DNA of 15,518 nt from JAGUXG01 sp043798435 (lineage in GTDB: Bacteria; UBA9089; UBA9088; JAGUXG01): contig JAZDOR010000186.1 of the NCBI GenBank assembly GCA_043798435.1, forward strand, positions 1-15,518, given 5' to 3'. This document shows positions 6,530 through 12,777 of the stretch, one piece after another (the stretch's first letter is position 1; every line of letters starts with the position of its first letter). The translations under genes were made by a program, and so were the position numbers. Under the pieces are notes generated by a model. The model was not told the origin of the DNA. It saw only the letters and a program-made list of their open reading frames with translations, and made no database searches.

Positions 6530-7960
6530 ATGGAAAATTTTACCCCAGAACTTTCAATACTTGAGATTTCGTATCTCGCAGCTTCAATCCTTTTTATCCT
6601 TGGATTAAAGAAGCTGAGCCATCCTGCCACAGCACGCTCAGGCAACCTTTGGGCTGCTGCCGGTATGGGCGCTGCTATCCTCTTCACCATTACTTTCCAC
6701 AAAAAAGATGGCCAACCCATTGGTAATATTATCTGGATTCTTGTTGCCCTTGCCATTGGTAGCTTCATTGGCTGGTATGCCTCCAAAAAAGTGAAGATGA
6801 CTGCCATGCCTCAAATGGTCTCCATATTCAATGGAATGGGTGGTGCTTGTGCTGCCTTGATATCTATGATGGAATTCCCGAAAATGCAAAATATGCTGGC
6901 CTGTGAAGGAGCTTTGCGTATGCTCAATGGCGAAGGTATTGCTATCCTGCTTGGGTTAATGATAGGTGGTGTTTCATTTGCAGGTAGTATGATTGCTTTC
7001 GGCAAATTAGACGGCCGCATTGGCGACATTAAACATCCAATCCTGCGTCTCATCAACCTGAGCTTTTTAGTGCTTATGCTGGTTGCACTTGTTGTCATTC
7101 TTTGCATGAAGCCCCAAATGGACAACAATCTGCCCATCTACCTCTTTGCTTTGGCTGCCTTAATATATGGCGTAACCTTCGTCATGCCTATAGGTGGCGC
7201 TGATATGCCTGTTGTTATTTCGCTTCTCAACTCATTCACTGGTGTGGCAGCTGCCATGGGCGGTTTCCTTTATGGCAACCAGGCTATGCTCACCGGCGGT
7301 ATCCTTGTAGGGTCAGCAGGCACTATCCTTACTATCCTTATGTGCAAGGCTATGAACCGTTCCTTACTCAATGTAATCATTGGAGCATTTGGTGTTGCTG
7401 GTGCTGCTGGTGTTGAATCTGGTGATAAAACCGTGAAGGAGATATCACTCAGTGATGCTGCCGTATTGCTCAGTTATTCACAAAAGGTATATATCGTTCC
7501 AGGTTACGGACTGGCTGTAGCCCAGGCTCAGCATCTTTGCCACGAACTCGACAACCTGCTTGCCAGCAAAGGTGTTGAGGTTAAATATGCGATTCATCCT
7601 GTTGCTGGACGCATGCCTGGACATATGAATGTACTGTTGGCAGAAGCTGATGTTCCCTACGAAAAACTCGTTGAAATGGAAGACGCTAACAATGAAATGG
7701 GAAATACTGATGTGGTCATAATTATCGGAGCCAACGATGTTGTAAACCCAGCTGCCGAAGATGATCCGTCAAGCCCCATTTATGGAATGCCTATCATAAA
7801 AGCATTGGATGCAAAGAACACAATTGTTATGAAACGCAGTATGGCAGCCGGTTATGCAGCTATCCCCAACAACCTGTTCTATCATCAGAAGAATCGTATG
7901 CTTTTTGGCGATGCCAAAGCCACATTACAAAAACTTGTAGCTGAGATCAAGAGCCTTTAG
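6530..7960 (+). CDS. pntB: NAD(P) transhydrogenase subunit beta
   Basis: This 476-residue protein is the usual PntB length. The N-terminal two thirds hold many membrane segments (about residues 11-28, 46-57, 66-84, 136-156, 173-193, 203-220, 228-245 and 255-271). The C-terminal NADP(H)-binding domain III carries PGYGLAVAQAQ (324-334), GRMPGHMNVLLAEA (360-373) and GANDVVNPAA (400-409), the nucleotide-binding motifs of the family. With PntAA and PntAB it couples proton flux to NADPH formation from NADH. No clear Shine-Dalgarno precedes the ATG (AGACAAAAAC). Codon choice is richer in GC than in the repeat-rich surroundings. Confidence 0.94.
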   Translation: MENFTPELSILEISYLAASILFILGLKKLSHPATARSGNLWAAAGMGAAILFTITFHKKDGQPIGNIIWILVALAIGSFIGWYASKKVKMTAMPQMVSIFNGMGGACAALISMMEFPKMQNMLACEGALRMLNGEGIAILLGLMIGGVSFAGSMIAFGKLDGRIGDIKHPILRLINLSFLVLMLVALVVILCMKPQMDNNLPIYLFALAALIYGVTFVMPIGGADMPVVISLLNSFTGVAAAMGGFLYGNQAMLTGGILVGSAGTILTILMCKAMNRSLLNVIIGAFGVAGAAGVESGDKTVKEISLSDAAVLLSYSQKVYIVPGYGLAVAQAQHLCHELDNLLASKGVEVKYAIHPVAGRMPGHMNVLLAEADVPYEKLVEMEDANNEMGNTDVVIIIGANDVVNPAAEDDPSSPIYGMPIIKALDAKNTIVMKRSMAAGYAAIPNNLFYHQKNRMLFGDAKATLQKLVAEIKSL

Positions 7961-7981
7961 GATGTCCACTTAGTCGTGATT

Positions 7982-8074
7982 CGTATCCGTTTAGCGTGTC
8001 CGTGGGAAGATCGTGGGACGTGTCCGTTTAGCGTGTCCGTACAAAGAAATAACGGTCACGGATAACGGACACGG
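7982..8074. repeat. GTGTCCGT direct and inverted repeats after pntB
   Basis: CGTATCCGTTTAGCGTGTCC (7982-8001) and CGTGTCCGTTTAGCGTGTCC (8019-8038) are direct repeats. AACGGTCACGGATAACGGAC (8051-8070) is the inverted counterpart. The cluster starts 22 nt after the pntB stop and could act as a 3' stem, but no T-run follows, so I do not call it an intrinsic terminator. From 8075 to about 8170 I see no gene. Confidence 0.7.
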
Positions 8075-8170
8075 AGAACGATTTTAGTCGTGTCTTGGTG
8101 GTAAAATCTTTTCTTTCCTATTTTTCCCAACTTCCCCTTTTTCCTTGCTTACACTTTTTCTACCTGAACC

Positions 8171-8335
8171 GCTATCCATTATCAGAGACATAAAATAAAC
8201 ATCGTTGACACGCCAGGACATGCAGATTTCAGCGGAGAGGTGGAACGGATTCTCAAGATGGTTGACGGAGTTCTGCTTCTTGTGGATGCTGTGGATGGGC
8301 CGATGCCGCAGACCAAATTTGTTCTGGCTATTTAG
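8171..8335 (+). pseudogene. typA: Fragment of TypA/BipA GTPase
   Basis: A stretch without its own start translates in one frame as KINIVDTPGHADF (from 8192) followed by SGEVERILKMVDGVLLLVDA and VDGPMPQTKFVLA, ending at TAG 8333-8335. DTPGHADF is the G3 motif of translational GTPases. The continuation with PMPQT is specific to TypA/BipA rather than EF-G or LepA. The preceding residues AIHYQRH also resemble the lead-in of the TypA G domain. Only about 54 of roughly 600 residues are present: no P-loop upstream, no NKxD downstream. It is a gene relic, probably left by recombination. Confidence 0.85.
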
Positions 8336-8378
8336 AACAAAAATTACAGCTTCTTTTTTATCTCTGAATTACCTACCT

Positions 8379-8519
8379 TTATCTTCCAGAATACTTTCCT
8401 GCTTTAAGGCTTATGAAGTATAGGCCCTGGGATAGTTTATCGCCTCTATCATTCTTTACATCATAAAGTATGGCTCTATCTTGCTTTATGTATAAGCCTG
8501 CCTTTTTTATATCCGGCAT
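8379..8519 (-). pseudogene. Possible remnant of a FlgD-like C-terminal sorting domain
   Basis: A 46-codon frame reads MPDIKKAGLY at its start, then KNDRGDKLSQGLYFISLKAG, ending in KYSGR and a stop. The pattern G-x-K-x-S-x-GLYFIxLxAGxY is what the last 25 residues of FlgD-like/type IX sorting domains look like (compare ASGVYIY in the protein ending at 1290). The frame has no ribosome-binding site and a stop immediately upstream, so I read it as a 3' remnant. Short length limits certainty. Confidence 0.45.
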
Positions 8520-8548
8520 CTATTGTTCGGACTTTCTGTCCTTAGTAA

Positions 8549-8589
8549 GCGGTCAGCGAATAAAAATAACTGAAAGCTGAATGCTGATA
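8549..8589. repeat. GCTGA-type intergenic repeat
   Basis: GCGGTCAGCG (8550-8559) and AACTGAAAGCTGAATGCTGA (8568-8587) match, on the opposite strand, parts of the repeat between rpsE and rplR (10891-10989), which contains TCAGCATT, CAGCTTTCAGTT and CTGACCGCTGA. This makes it a second dispersed copy in the window. The rest of 8590-8670 holds nothing I can identify. Confidence 0.55.
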
Positions 8590-8670
8590 TTTTATAGCCA
8601 CTTTGTAAACCATCCATTTTCCACCCCTCAATTATAGTATAGAAGTGCTCTCTGGTCAATTGCAAGATTG

Positions 8671-8699
8671 TTGACACATAACTCTGTATTTTGTATATA
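8671..8699 (+). promoter_or_regulatory. Sigma70-type promoter of the AbrB-type gene
   Basis: TTGACA (8671-8676) is followed after 17 nt by TATATA (8694-8699). The predicted start is near 8706, giving a leader of about 30 nt with GGAGG at 8726-8730 before ATG 8738. AbrB-type antitoxins commonly repress their own promoter; no clear operator palindrome is visible. Confidence 0.7.
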
Positions 8700-8737
8700 C
8701 TTATTTACAGAAAAACACCAAGATTGGAGGTAAAAAA

Positions 8738-9022
8738 ATGAGGAGTAAAGCTGTTGTCTCAGAGAGGGGAACTGTCACTCTGCCTCATCCTGTGAGGAAA
8801 GCGGCTCATATTAAGCCAGGAGACTTAGTTGAGTTTGAGCTAAAAAGAGAAGTGGTAATTTTAAGAAGGCTGATTGTGAAAAGAGCAGAAGAGGTGTTTA
8901 TGAGCGATGATAAATGGAAAGAGTTTAACAAGCTGGTTAAGAAGCAGATTGAAGCAAAAGAGTGCACCCTGTATGAAGACTTAGAGGAAGCAAAAGGACA
9001 CTCTGAAAGATTGAGCAGATGA
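8738..9022 (+). CDS. AbrB/SpoVT-type DNA-binding antitoxin
   Basis: This 94-residue protein has a swapped-hairpin AbrB domain at the N-terminus (residues about 3-45): KAVVSERGTVTLPHPVRKAA and IKPGDLVEFELK. A helical C-terminal half rich in charged residues (DDKWKEFNKLVKKQIEAKE and following) is the likely toxin-binding part. It has a strong ribosome-binding site (GGAGG, 7 nt spacing) and a consensus promoter. Its stop overlaps the ATG of the next frame (ATGA at 9019-9022), the usual coupling in toxin-antitoxin pairs. The partner is truncated, so this is probably an orphan antitoxin or a decayed module. Confidence 0.85.
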   Translation: MRSKAVVSERGTVTLPHPVRKAAHIKPGDLVEFELKREVVILRRLIVKRAEEVFMSDDKWKEFNKLVKKQIEAKECTLYEDLEEAKGHSERLSR

Positions 9023-9126
9023 AGGTATCTTACCTTAAGCTATACGACCAATCCTTCATAAAACTTACCAAAAGAGAGCAAGAAAAGACTTCCCAGCCTG
9101 GATCATCTTGCCTAAGGCAGAGGTAA
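9019..9126 (+). pseudogene. Truncated RelE/ParE-type toxin
   Basis: A 35-codon frame overlaps the antitoxin stop as ATGA. The product starts MKVSYLKLYDQSFIKLTKRE and continues QEK, resembling the start of RelE/ParE superfamily toxins (an F-x-K-x-L-x-K pattern in the first helix). After QEKTS the similarity stops and the frame ends at 9124-9126, so roughly two thirds of a toxin (normally 85-100 residues) is missing, including the catalytic C-terminal half. Assignment rests mainly on position and the N-terminal pattern. Confidence 0.55.
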
Positions 9127-9217
9127 AGAGCTTGATAGAGCCCTTGCCTCCTCCATTAGATCCATTGCTCCCTTCTGTCCCTTTAGATAAAGTCTGAATC
9201 CCTTCTGTTGAATTTAA
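9065..9217 (-). other. Unassigned open frame, no start codon
   Basis: A minus-strand frame of 50 codons is open between stops and reads NSTEGIQTLSKGTEG, SNGGGKGSIKLFTSALG and KMIQAGKSFLALFW. A strong GGAGGTG (about 9221-9227 on the minus strand) precedes it, but no ATG, GTG or TTG lies in frame at a usable distance. It may be a remnant of a gene joined to the broken toxin near 9095, or chance. I do not recognise it. Confidence 0.2.
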
Positions 9218-9250
9218 TCACCTCCAAAATATAATTTAAGTTTTTCTCTA

Positions 9251-9383
9251 AATATGCCGATATATATAATGAGGGAGAAAAGGAAACAGCCTGGCAGCCA
9301 ATCTTTTTCTCCTCTTTTTTTCCCAAAAAAATAGAGAAGGGTCTTTAAGGTCTCCCCTCCTCTTTCTTATATATCGGCATTTT
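9251..9383. repeat. Long hairpin with ATGCCGATATATA arms
   Basis: The left arm ATGCCGATATATA (9254-9266) and the right arm TATATATCGGCAT (9368-9380) are perfectly complementary. The pairing extends imperfectly into GAGGGAGAAAAGG and CCCCTCCTCTTTC. The loop holds pyrimidine- and purine-rich tracts. It could be a MITE or a structured transcript. No coding capacity is seen inside. Confidence 0.6.
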
Positions 9384-9408
9384 TGTCAAAAAACCTTTAA
9401 GGAAATTT

Positions 9409-9525
9409 TTAGATGGAATAAGATGCGTAAAAATCCTTCAGAGCCATATTTATATCCCTTTTTGATTCCAAGATAGATGAAAGATGGCTCTCTGCCTGCT
9501 TTATTACCTCTTCTAAATATAAATG
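9409..9525 (-). other. Unassigned open frame, possible C-terminal gene remnant
   Basis: A minus-strand frame of 38 codons reads EEVIKQAESHLSSILESK and RDINMALKDFYASYSI before a stop. It has an amphipathic helical character typical of coding sequence, but no start codon; the stretch upstream is an AAATGCTAAAT repeat. I cannot assign a family. Apart from this, the hairpin at 9251-9383 and the frame at 9065-9217, the 9127-9581 gap shows nothing. Confidence 0.2.
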
Positions 9526-9580
9526 CTAAATTTGAAATGATAAATGCTAAATGACCAATGACTCTTCTTTGTGGTCAGTC

Positions 9581-9607
9581 TTTACTTTTGGTTGGCTAAA
9601 GTGTTAT
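9581..9607. repeat. Isolated type-2 end of a GTAAC element
   Basis: TTTACTTTTGGTTGGCTAAA followed by GTGTTAT matches the type-2 ends of elements A and B (GGCTAAAGTGTTAC). It lies across the last codons of purN: on the minus strand it encodes NTLANQK and the TAA stop. No matching type-1 end is visible within 300 nt, so the element is degenerate or truncated. AAATGCTAAAT repeats occupy 9520-9555. Confidence 0.6.
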
Positions 9608-10199
9608 CTATCCTCACCCTTCTCCCTTCTACCCTCAGTCTTCCCTGACAAAACAAGGATATAGCCTCTGGATAGAGCTTATACTCTTCAGCTATGATTC
9701 TCTTTGCCAGGCTCTCTTCTGTGTCATTCTCTAATATAGGTACAGCCTTTTGAAGGATAATAGGACCTGTGTCGCAGCCTTCGTCAACAAAGTGAACAGT
9801 GCATCCAGAGACCTTTGCACCGTAGTCCAGAGCTTGTTTTTGAGCAGAAAGCCCAGTAAATGAAGGAAGGAGTGCTGGATGGATGTTCATAATCCTATTT
9901 GGAAAGCTTCTCACAAAATATGGAGAGATTATCCTCATAAACCCAGCCAGACAGACCAGCTCCACCCCTTTATTTTTTAGCTCAGCTACAAGAAGATGAT
10001 CATACTCTTCTCGGCTCAATCCTTTTGGGTCTATAAATATTGCGGGTATTTTATGCAAATAGGCTATTTCCAGCCCTTTTGCAGAGGCTCTGTCGCTTAG
10101 ACATAAAGAGATTTTGGCAGGAATCTTATCAGATTTAATAGCGGAAATTATAGCGGCCAGGTTTGACCCCCTTCCAGAGATCAATATCCCAATTTTCAT
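9582..10199 (-). CDS. purN: Phosphoribosylglycinamide formyltransferase
   Basis: This 205-residue enzyme transfers the formyl group from 10-formyltetrahydrofolate to GAR, the third step of purine synthesis. Visible motifs are GRGSNL (residues 9-14, phosphate binding), LAGFMRI (84-90), MNIHPALLPSF (104-114, with catalytic N105 and H107) and VSGCTVHFVDEGCDTGPII (130-148, with catalytic D143). Length is normal. Both gene ends are built from GTAAC-element sequence. The last seven codons (NTLANQK) and stop come from a type-2 end. At the start, two bases of the ATG are the last bases of element A and the G belongs to its target duplication. No Shine-Dalgarno is present. Confidence 0.95.
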   Translation of the reverse strand: MKIGILISGRGSNLAAIISAIKSDKIPAKISLCLSDRASAKGLEIAYLHKIPAIFIDPKGLSREEYDHLLVAELKNKGVELVCLAGFMRIISPYFVRSFPNRIMNIHPALLPSFTGLSAQKQALDYGAKVSGCTVHFVDEGCDTGPIILQKAVPILENDTEESLAKRIIAEEYKLYPEAISLFCQGRLRVEGRRVRIDNTLANQK

Positions 10200-10373
10200 A
10201 ACTATTTACCTAAGTGAAGTAGAAACACTTATGATATGGAGCATAATTCAATGTAAAATGCAAAATTAGCAATTAGCATTTCAAAATTAAATCTCCTTCA
10301 TTTTGCATTGCTAATTTTACATTGATAATTTTGCAATGAGTCTACTCTGTGCTTCAAGTGACTAAAGCGTCAC
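10198..10373. mobile_element. GTAAC element A (176 bp) between rpsE and purN
   Basis: The type-1 end (ATAACTATTTACC, 10198-10210) and the type-2 end (GACTAAAGCGTCAC, 10360-10373) bound a core at about 10250-10340 made of self-complementary units such as AAAATTAGCAAT. The flanks are CAATTTTC (10190-10197) and CAATCTTC (10374-10381), an 8-bp target duplication with one mismatch. The element shares its core almost word for word with elements B, C and D. It has no coding capacity. Confidence 0.75.
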
Positions 10374-10379
10374 CAATCT

Positions 10380-10883
10380 TCATGCTACTACTTCTTCTAT
10401 CTCCCTTCTCATCGTATTTCTTTCATGGATTGTCTTCATCATCTTGAGCCCTTCCATTGTTGCCTTCACTGCATTGATGGGATTGTTGCTTTTCATAGAC
10501 TTAGTAATAGCATCCCGGACACCAAGTGCTTCCAAGACAGCCCTGACACTTTTCCCTCCTATGATTCCTGTTCCAGGAGAAGCAGGTTTGAGCATCATAA
10601 TACTTGCTCCTTTCTTAGCTGTTACATTATAAAGCAGGGTTGGCCCAGCCAAAGGTATTTCGACCATTGTCTTTTGTGCCCTGAATATTGCCTTCTTTAT
10701 CGCCTTAGGAACCTCGTTTGCCTTTCCCATTCCAATGCCACACTTGCCAGCCCCATCTCCCACAATAACAAGGGCAGAGAAATGCATCTTCTTTCCACCC
10801 TTAACAACCTTTGTTACCCTTCTGATTGAAAGTACCTTTTCAGACAAGGGCGATTCTTCAGTCAACGCAACCTTTTTTTCCAT
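10380..10883 (-). CDS. rpsE: 30S ribosomal protein S5
   Basis: This protein is 167 residues from the ATG at 10883. The S5 N-terminal RNA-binding domain is seen in SIRRVTKVVKGGKKMHFSAL and VVGDG-type VIVGDGAGKCGIGMGKANEV. The C-terminal domain has PASPGTGIIGGKSVRAVLEA and GVRDAITKSMKSNNPINAVK. S5 sits in the 30S body near helix 28 and contributes to decoding accuracy. An upstream ATG at 10904 would add MLIATNN, but those codons lie in an AGCTATCAGC repeat, so I prefer 10883. It follows rplR as in the spc operon, yet the usual rpmD and rplO do not follow: element A and purN do. The TGA stop overlaps a relic ATGA that matches the purN start. Confidence 0.95.
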   Translation of the reverse strand: MEKKVALTEESPLSEKVLSIRRVTKVVKGGKKMHFSALVIVGDGAGKCGIGMGKANEVPKAIKKAIFRAQKTMVEIPLAGPTLLYNVTAKKGASIMMLKPASPGTGIIGGKSVRAVLEALGVRDAITKSMKSNNPINAVKATMEGLKMMKTIHERNTMRREIEEVVA

Positions 10884-10890
10884 ATTATTA

Positions 10891-10989
10891 GTAGCTATCA
10901 GCATTTAGCTATCAGCTTTCAGTTAATAATAACTATCAGCAACCAGTTATTTCTTGATATTGGCTGATTACTGACCGCTGATGGCTGAA
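10891..10989. repeat. GCTGA/ATCAGC palindromic repeat between rplR and rpsE
   Basis: Several copies of AGCTATCAGC and TCAGC-type units (TCAGCATTTAGCTATCAGCT, then CTGATTACTGACCGCTGATG) occupy the gap between rplR and rpsE, which is normally a few nucleotides. A partial copy lies at 8549-8589 in opposite orientation. The repeat supplies an alternative ATG in frame with rpsE. Confidence 0.65.
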
Positions 10990-10995
10990 CACTTA

Positions 10996-11355
10996 TTAAA
11001 ATACAAGCCCTCCTTCTTTTGCACCTGCGGCTAACTCTTTTATCCTGCCAGAAAATGGATGAAACCCTCTATCAAAGACAACCTTTTCTATTCCCTTTTC
11101 TTTCGCTCTTCTGGCTAAAAGTTCTCCCACCCTCTTTGCCTCTTCTCTTTTTGGAGATTTTATCTCTCGTATCTCTTTATCTAAGGATGAAACAGCTGTG
11201 AGGGTATGACCCTTATCGTCATCAATTATCTGAGCATAGATGTGTTGGACGCTTCTATGGGCAGAAAGTCTCAGTCTATCGGAAGTTCCATAGACCTTCT
11301 TTTTTACCCTCTTCCTTCTCCTCTCCCTCTTTTCTATCTTATCAGAAGCCTTCAT
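10996..11355 (-). CDS. rplR: 50S ribosomal protein L18
   Basis: This 119-residue protein binds 5S rRNA. The N-terminal basic segment KIEKRERRRKRVKKKVYGTS is followed by RLRLSAHRSVQHIYAQIIDD, the family core. VVFDRGFHPFSGRIKELAAG near the end corresponds to the conserved VxFDRxGxxYHGRxxALA block. Length is normal for bacteria. Its ATG overlaps the rplF stop by one base (TAATG at 11353-11357), indicating translational coupling. Order rplF-rplR-rpsE is the canonical spc order. Confidence 0.95.
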   Translation of the reverse strand: MKASDKIEKRERRRKRVKKKVYGTSDRLRLSAHRSVQHIYAQIIDDDKGHTLTAVSSLDKEIREIKSPKREEAKRVGELLARRAKEKGIEKVVFDRGFHPFSGRIKELAAGAKEGGLVF

Positions 11356-11891
11356 TATTTTGCACCTGCCTTTCCTACCTTTCGCCGGACATGCTCATCA
11401 GCATATCTTAAGCCCTTGCCTTTATATGGCTCAACCTTTCTTATTCCTCTAATCTGAGCTGATGTCTCTCCAACAAGCTGTTTGTCAATTCCGGCAATCT
11501 TTATCTTTTCCTTTTCGGTAGAGATAGTGATTCCTTCTGGAGGAGAAAAGATAACTGGATGGGAATAGCCAACACTTAAGTCAAGGTCTTTTCCCTTCAT
11601 CTGTGCCCTCCATCCTACACCAGTAAGGATAAGAATCTTTTCATACCCCTGGTTCACACCAATCACCATATTATTGATGAGGCTCCTGAAAAGACCATGG
11701 AGAGAGCGGGAGAACTTATCTTCCGCAAACCTTTTTACTGTTATTACATTACCCTCTATCTCTATTCCAATCTTTGGGTGTAAAAGTTGAGAGAGAACGC
11801 CTCGAGGCCCTGATACCTCTATCTTTCCGCTCTCTACCTTTACCTTCACCCCTTCTGTAATAGAAATGGGTTTTCTTCCAATCCGTGACAT
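11355..11891 (-). CDS. rplF: 50S ribosomal protein L6
   Basis: This protein is 178 residues from the ATG at 11891, the usual L6 length and the canonical start MSRIGRKPI. An ATG two codons earlier (11897) and a TTG at 11927 are also in frame, and none has a clear ribosome-binding site. The two L6 domains are recognisable: KVESGKIEVSGPRGVLSQ in the first, and GYSHPVIFSPPEGI and RGIRKVEPYKGKGLRYADE in the second, with the basic tail RRKVGKAGAK. L6 binds 23S rRNA near the GTPase centre. It is first in this three-gene cluster: rpsH, rpsN and rplE, which normally precede it, are absent, and upstream there is a palindromic repeat and a divergent DUF502 gene. Confidence 0.95.
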   Translation of the reverse strand: MSRIGRKPISITEGVKVKVESGKIEVSGPRGVLSQLLHPKIGIEIEGNVITVKRFAEDKFSRSLHGLFRSLINNMVIGVNQGYEKILILTGVGWRAQMKGKDLDLSVGYSHPVIFSPPEGITISTEKEKIKIAGIDKQLVGETSAQIRGIRKVEPYKGKGLRYADEHVRRKVGKAGAK

Positions 11892-11974
11892 AGACATTAT
11901 TATAGAGAAAGAAGACTGTCTTGGCAAGGAAATTTTTTGTAAGCGTTTAGGTAGTGCAAAAAAAGTAATATGTG

Positions 11975-12060
11975 AGGGGATAAGGAGATTATTATGGAGA
12001 TAAGGAGATATTATTCAAATTACTTTATCTCCATATCCCCATTATCTCCTTATCTCCTTT
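11975..12060. repeat. GGAGATAAGGAGATA hairpin upstream of rplF
   Basis: The left arm at about 11977-12010 contains GGGGATAAGGAGATTATTAT and GGAGATAAGGAGATA. The right arm at 12024-12060 contains CTTTATCTCCATATCCCC and ATTATCTCCTTATCTCC. The arms pair over some 35 nt with few mismatches. It lies in the divergent spacer between rplF (minus) and the DUF502 gene (plus), where both promoters must be. For the plus side a weak TTGACA (12118-12123) is seen, with TAATTT after 18 nt. Confidence 0.75.
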
Positions 12061-12156
12061 TTTACACTCTTTGATGTATAGTCTGAACGGTTACAAAATT
12101 TTTTGATTTGAAAGGTCTTGACAAGAACAGGTTATAAATTGTAATTTTATCCTGTA

Positions 12157-12777
12157 ATGGGAAAATTTAAGAGATATTTTATTACAGGCTTAATTGCTAT
12201 CACTCCTATTGCCGCAACCATTGCTGTCGTAGCCTTCTGTTTCTCTATATTGAATAAGATTCTGAGTATGCCTTTCTCTAAGCTTTTTCCAATAAAAGAG
12301 GGTTTCCTGGCAAGCTGTATTGACCTTTCGGCAGGAATGTTTTTGGCTATATTCTTGCTCATAACCATAGGATATATCACCGAGAGGGTAGGTAAGCGAG
12401 GGGTATTTAGATGGGCTGAGGGTATGGTCAAGAAGCTACCAGTGATAAATTATCTTTACACCTCTGTGAAGCAGTTAGTAGAACTGGTCAATCTGAACAA
12501 ACAAGAGGGAGGCTTTATTCAGGTGGTTCTTGTTGAATATCCAAGGAAAGGAATATATTCTATTGGATTTGTCACCTCAAAGGTAAACCCAAAGATTGCC
12601 TCCGCGGTAAATATGGAGCTTATCAATGTCTATCTTCCGTTTGCTCTGGCTCTTGCCCAGGGCATTTTGATTATTGTTCCCAAAAATGATGTTATTCCAC
12701 TTGATATATCCGTTGAGGAGGGATATAAATTAGTCGTTTCCGGTGGGATAATCGTTCCAAAAGATGACCAGACTTGA
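12157..12777 (+). CDS. DUF502 family membrane protein
   Basis: This 206-residue protein has two hydrophobic segments near the start (about residues 8-32 and 53-75), then GKRGVFRWAEGMVKKLPVIN followed by YLYTSVKQL, the conserved DUF502 signature. A soluble C-terminal part contains VVLVEYPRKGIYSIGFVTS and a PxxG-like GGIIVP end. Function is unknown in bacteria. No ribosome-binding site precedes the ATG (CCTGTA). The last codons (KDDQT and TGA) overlap the ATG of the first, broken HU copy, so the DUF502 and HU genes were once overlapping and probably translationally coupled. Confidence 0.9.
   Translation: MGKFKRYFITGLIAITPIAATIAVVAFCFSILNKILSMPFSKLFPIKEGFLASCIDLSAGMFLAIFLLITIGYITERVGKRGVFRWAEGMVKKLPVINYLYTSVKQLVELVNLNKQEGGFIQVVLVEYPRKGIYSIGFVTSKVNPKIASAVNMELINVYLPFALALAQGILIIVPKNDVIPLDISVEEGYKLVVSGGIIVPKDDQT

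Noticed and set aside
6811..7137. 108-codon minus-strand frame opposite pntB
   Set aside because: It is antisense to membrane-segment coding sequence and has no family features or ribosome-binding site.
7982..8100. Rho-independent terminator for the pnt operon
   Set aside because: The inverted repeats are not followed by a T-run; only a repeat can be supported.
8205..8423. 72-codon plus-strand frame after pntB
   Set aside because: It overlaps the typA/bipA fragment in another frame; only the 8171-8335 frame gives recognisable protein sequence.
9251..9383. Riboswitch or structured regulatory RNA
   Set aside because: No known riboswitch core is recognisable and no gene with a matching role lies immediately downstream on either strand.
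10240..10340. CRISPR-like direct repeats in the GTAAC element cores
   Set aside because: The units are palindromic and contiguous, not regularly spaced repeats with unique spacers, and no cas genes are present.
10425..10829. 134-codon plus-strand frame opposite rpsE
   Set aside because: It lies entirely antisense to an unambiguous S5 gene and is rich in Cys, His and Ser as shadow frames usually are.
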